Source: Lateolabrax maculatus
Taxonomy: Eukaryota > Chordata > Actinopteri > Acropomatiformes > Lateolabracidae
DNA length: 64,000 nt
Assembly: GCA_031216445.1 (NCBI GenBank)
Contig: CM062207.1
Location: forward strand, 4,675,001-4,739,000
Direction of reading: 5' to 3'
This document shows positions 61,866-64,000 of the stretch, piece by piece. The notes below the pieces were generated by a model that worked only from the letters and a program-made list of their open reading frames with translations, had not been told where the DNA came from and searched no databases. The translations under genes were made by a program, and so were the position numbers. How positions within the stretch are numbered: position 1 is the first letter of the stretch; each line of letters opens with the position of its first letter.

Positions 61866-63159
61866 AAAATTTCATATTGAAATTTTTGGAGTGGGCCGGC
61901 GGGGTGAGGACGCTCAGTGAACCTGTATCATTTCAGAAGTTCAAAAAACGAGTGTGGAGCTTGTAATTCTGAAAAGGAATTAAGTCGGTCAATCGATGTC
62001 ACACACCACCTGGTGATAATTCATGTTTCATGTTTGCTTCATGAACAGTTAAAAAAAAAACAGAGCAGGCCAATTTGGGCCAAAAACACCATAATAAGCG
62101 GTGCAGATGGCCTCATTTGTGGCACTCATCTTTTTAACTAGTCTTCCAGCGCAAAAACTACAAGTTCTACTGAAACCCTTGTTCCACTTCAAGCAGCACG
62201 GGGCTTCACTGAGGACTGATATGTGTTCATATAGTGTTTCAGATGTAGGAGCTGTCGCTGTTTAACAGCTCCTATCATCTCTGTAGCTGCACACCTTACA
62301 CATGCTTACACATTAATGAACAAATATTCCCTGCAGAGGTCTGGGCTGACCCCCCCTGTCCTCAGACCTTATGCCCACACACAGCATCCTGAGTAACAGC
62401 TTTAACTTCCAGAGGCAAACCATGAATACAATCCCAGAGATAACTCACCATCAGGACAATAAAGTTATGTTGAAGTCAAATATGTACTTTTTAGTGTAGT
62501 GTATTTATGTGAATTAGGTTAAAGCCTAATTTTAAAATAAAACTTCCTGTTTATTCTGATACCAGATATGTGGCATGTGTAGCTTTTTAGACCACACACA
62601 GCTGTTCTGTAAAGAGGATGAGCTGAGGAGAAACCTTTTGAACGTTAACTTGCAGAGACAAACCATTAATCCAACCCAAAGATAACTAACCATCAGAACA
62701 ATAAGCTTCTGTTGAAGTCAGTGTGTATTTTTGTGTTTGTGCGCTTGCTCACAAACACACGCGCACACACACGCCCATTCTGATGCACAGAAAATGCCCT
62801 TTCTATTGCAATTTGCGCGAACACTGTTTGGACGATTTCTTATAAGAGTCATAGCCATTGATTCGAGATCGAGCCGTACATTTGGATATATTTTTTGCGT
62901 ATGTGCTTTCAAAACTGTGGGAGGAGAAGCGTGGCGAAATACCAGGAAGAAACGGAATAATAATAATAATAATCATCATAAGTATGGAGGATAACAATAG
63001 TGCGCCTCTGTGTTGTCACACAGCCGGCCCACTAATAAGGTGTTGCTCAATACCAAGTGAAACTAAAACAAACCAGTAAACAAGTTGATGCCCAGGCTGC
63101 CAGTCATTCTCATTCTCATTGTCAGTATCTATAAGTATAGCTTTTGCAGCCTTTGCTTA
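61866..63159. other. Spacer between copies B and C
   Basis: Holds a diverged direct repeat: 62398-62480 (taacttccagaggcaaacca ... ttgaagtcaaa) and 62645-62722 (taacttgcagagacaaacca ... ttgaagtcagt). An AAT run lies at about 62958-62972. No coding sequence was recognised. Confidence 0.65.
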
Positions 63160-63655
63160 GATGTTGCTCTTGTATGGAGCCAAAAAAAAGTAACTTTAAG
63201 TTTGGCATCAAAAATAAAATTTGGCATTAAAATTTTTATTTTATTTTATTTAGATTATTATCTTTTTGCATTTGTATGTGTTTTTAAAGGACAATCTTCA
63301 AATATTGTTCTTCATTTGACTTTTTTTTTCAGTGACAGTTTTATTTTTTTACGATGGTGCTTTTTTCTTTATGAAGACAATGTTTTTACGATGAAACTGT
63401 TTTTTGGTTTACATTTTTTGTAATTTTTTCTGTCTGTTGGCATGGAGGGGATAGTTTATGGGGTGGGAGAAAGGATAACGTGACTTACATATAACGCCAT
63501 TCTCCTGAACCCAAGGTCCGCTCCGAAGCCGCCTGCATTTTTTTAACGCCTCTGTTTTATTTATTTTTTAAAGGTCAAGTTTTTTTTCAATGCCAGAATT
63601 TAATGTCACTGTTTTGGCTCCATACACCTGCTATCATCCAGTGTTTCTTAAGAAA
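63160..63655. repeat. Fold-back element upstream of C1q copy C
   Basis: The interior (ggcatggaggggatagttta, ataacgccattctcctgaac) matches 57590-57665 upstream of copy A. The right arm (tttcaatgccagaatttaat ... cagtgtttcttaag, about 63586-63652) matches the right arm there. A weaker left arm with tgtatggagcc lies near 63173. About 190 bp present upstream of A is missing here. Confidence 0.65.
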
Positions 63656-63785
63656 TAATTAAAGATATTGCGCAATGCTTGGTGAAACTTGTGCAAACCA
63701 GTGAACAGCAGGATGACATTTCCCAACACCACAAAGTCTCCAGAACTGAGAGGCAGGTGACAACACATCATCATCGATCAAACGA

Positions 63786-63793
63786 TATAAAAG
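63786..63793 (+). promoter_or_regulatory. TATA box of C1q copy C
   Basis: tataaaag, 104 bp before the start codon, in a block nearly identical between copies A, B and C. Confidence 0.7.
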
Positions 63794-63889
63794 CAGCCAC
63801 AGGGACTCCAGGAACCTCAGCCTTGGAGACGGAGTGAAGACTAACAAAGATCAGTCAGCCATCCCAACACGAGCGATCGACCCACAGAG

Positions 63890-63953
63890 ATGGACTGCGT
63901 GCTTGAAAGACTGGAAGCTTTGGAAACCAAGCTGAAGGCGCTGGAGGAAAAAG
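63890..63953 (+). CDS. C1q-like gene C, exon 1 (cut by window end)
   Basis: Encodes 21 residues plus one base, starting MDCVLERLEALETKLKALEE. It differs from exon 1 of copy A by only three residues and has the same ggtagagtg donor. The promoter, 5' UTR length and start context are all kept. Exons 2 and 3 would lie beyond 64000, so whether it is intact is unknown. By analogy with copy A it should be a C1q-domain protein with a short N-terminal coiled coil. Confidence 0.8.
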
Positions 63954-64000
63954 GTAGAGTGAAACTTTCTCATGAAAGACTTTAATTTAAAATGTATTAA

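Overview
The window looks like nuclear DNA of a teleost fish. Genes have vertebrate GT-AG introns and are widely spaced. CA/GT microsatellites are frequent, and I recognise several interspersed repeat families that are very common in fish: hAT-like non-autonomous copies, a TA-flanked MITE, a LINE 3' tail, and the 'aagtaaaagtactcat' and 'gctaagctaagc' families. No bacterial, viral or CRISPR feature is seen. All homology calls come from reading the translations against remembered family sequences; no search was run.

Layout. 1-14600: the 5' end of a picalm-like clathrin-assembly gene on the minus strand, with one coding exon (12932-13061); its intron 1 appears to fill everything to the left, and a CpG-rich promoter lies to the right. 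14605-20437: no recognised coding sequence, but microsatellites, a perfect hairpin and a cluster of RFX X-box-like motifs. 20599-23543 (minus): a 90-residue secreted-then-membrane-anchored microprotein in two coding exons. 27009-32626 (minus): a complete four-exon Rab32/Rab38-subfamily GTPase with an odd C-terminus. 32627-38559: CpG-rich block, minisatellite and repeats. 38560-44760 (plus): complete rab39b. 44761-52927: repeat-rich interval. 52928-56398 (minus): complete vbp1 (prefoldin subunit 3). 57400-64000: a tandem array of C1q-domain genes, with one intact gene, one deletion relic and one gene cut by the window end, each carrying the same promoter and an associated fold-back repeat.

Context. 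rab39b and vbp1 lie tail to tail, as I recall RAB39B and VBP1 do at human Xq28. A Rab32/38-type gene and a picalm-type gene beside them echo human 11q14-q22, where I recall PICALM, RAB38 and RAB39A. The block may therefore be a 2R paralogon in which the Rab32/38 member is a paralogue that mammals have lost. The two Rabs and the picalm protein all belong to membrane traffic, vbp1 to cytosolic protein folding, and the C1q array is a separate, locally expanding family.
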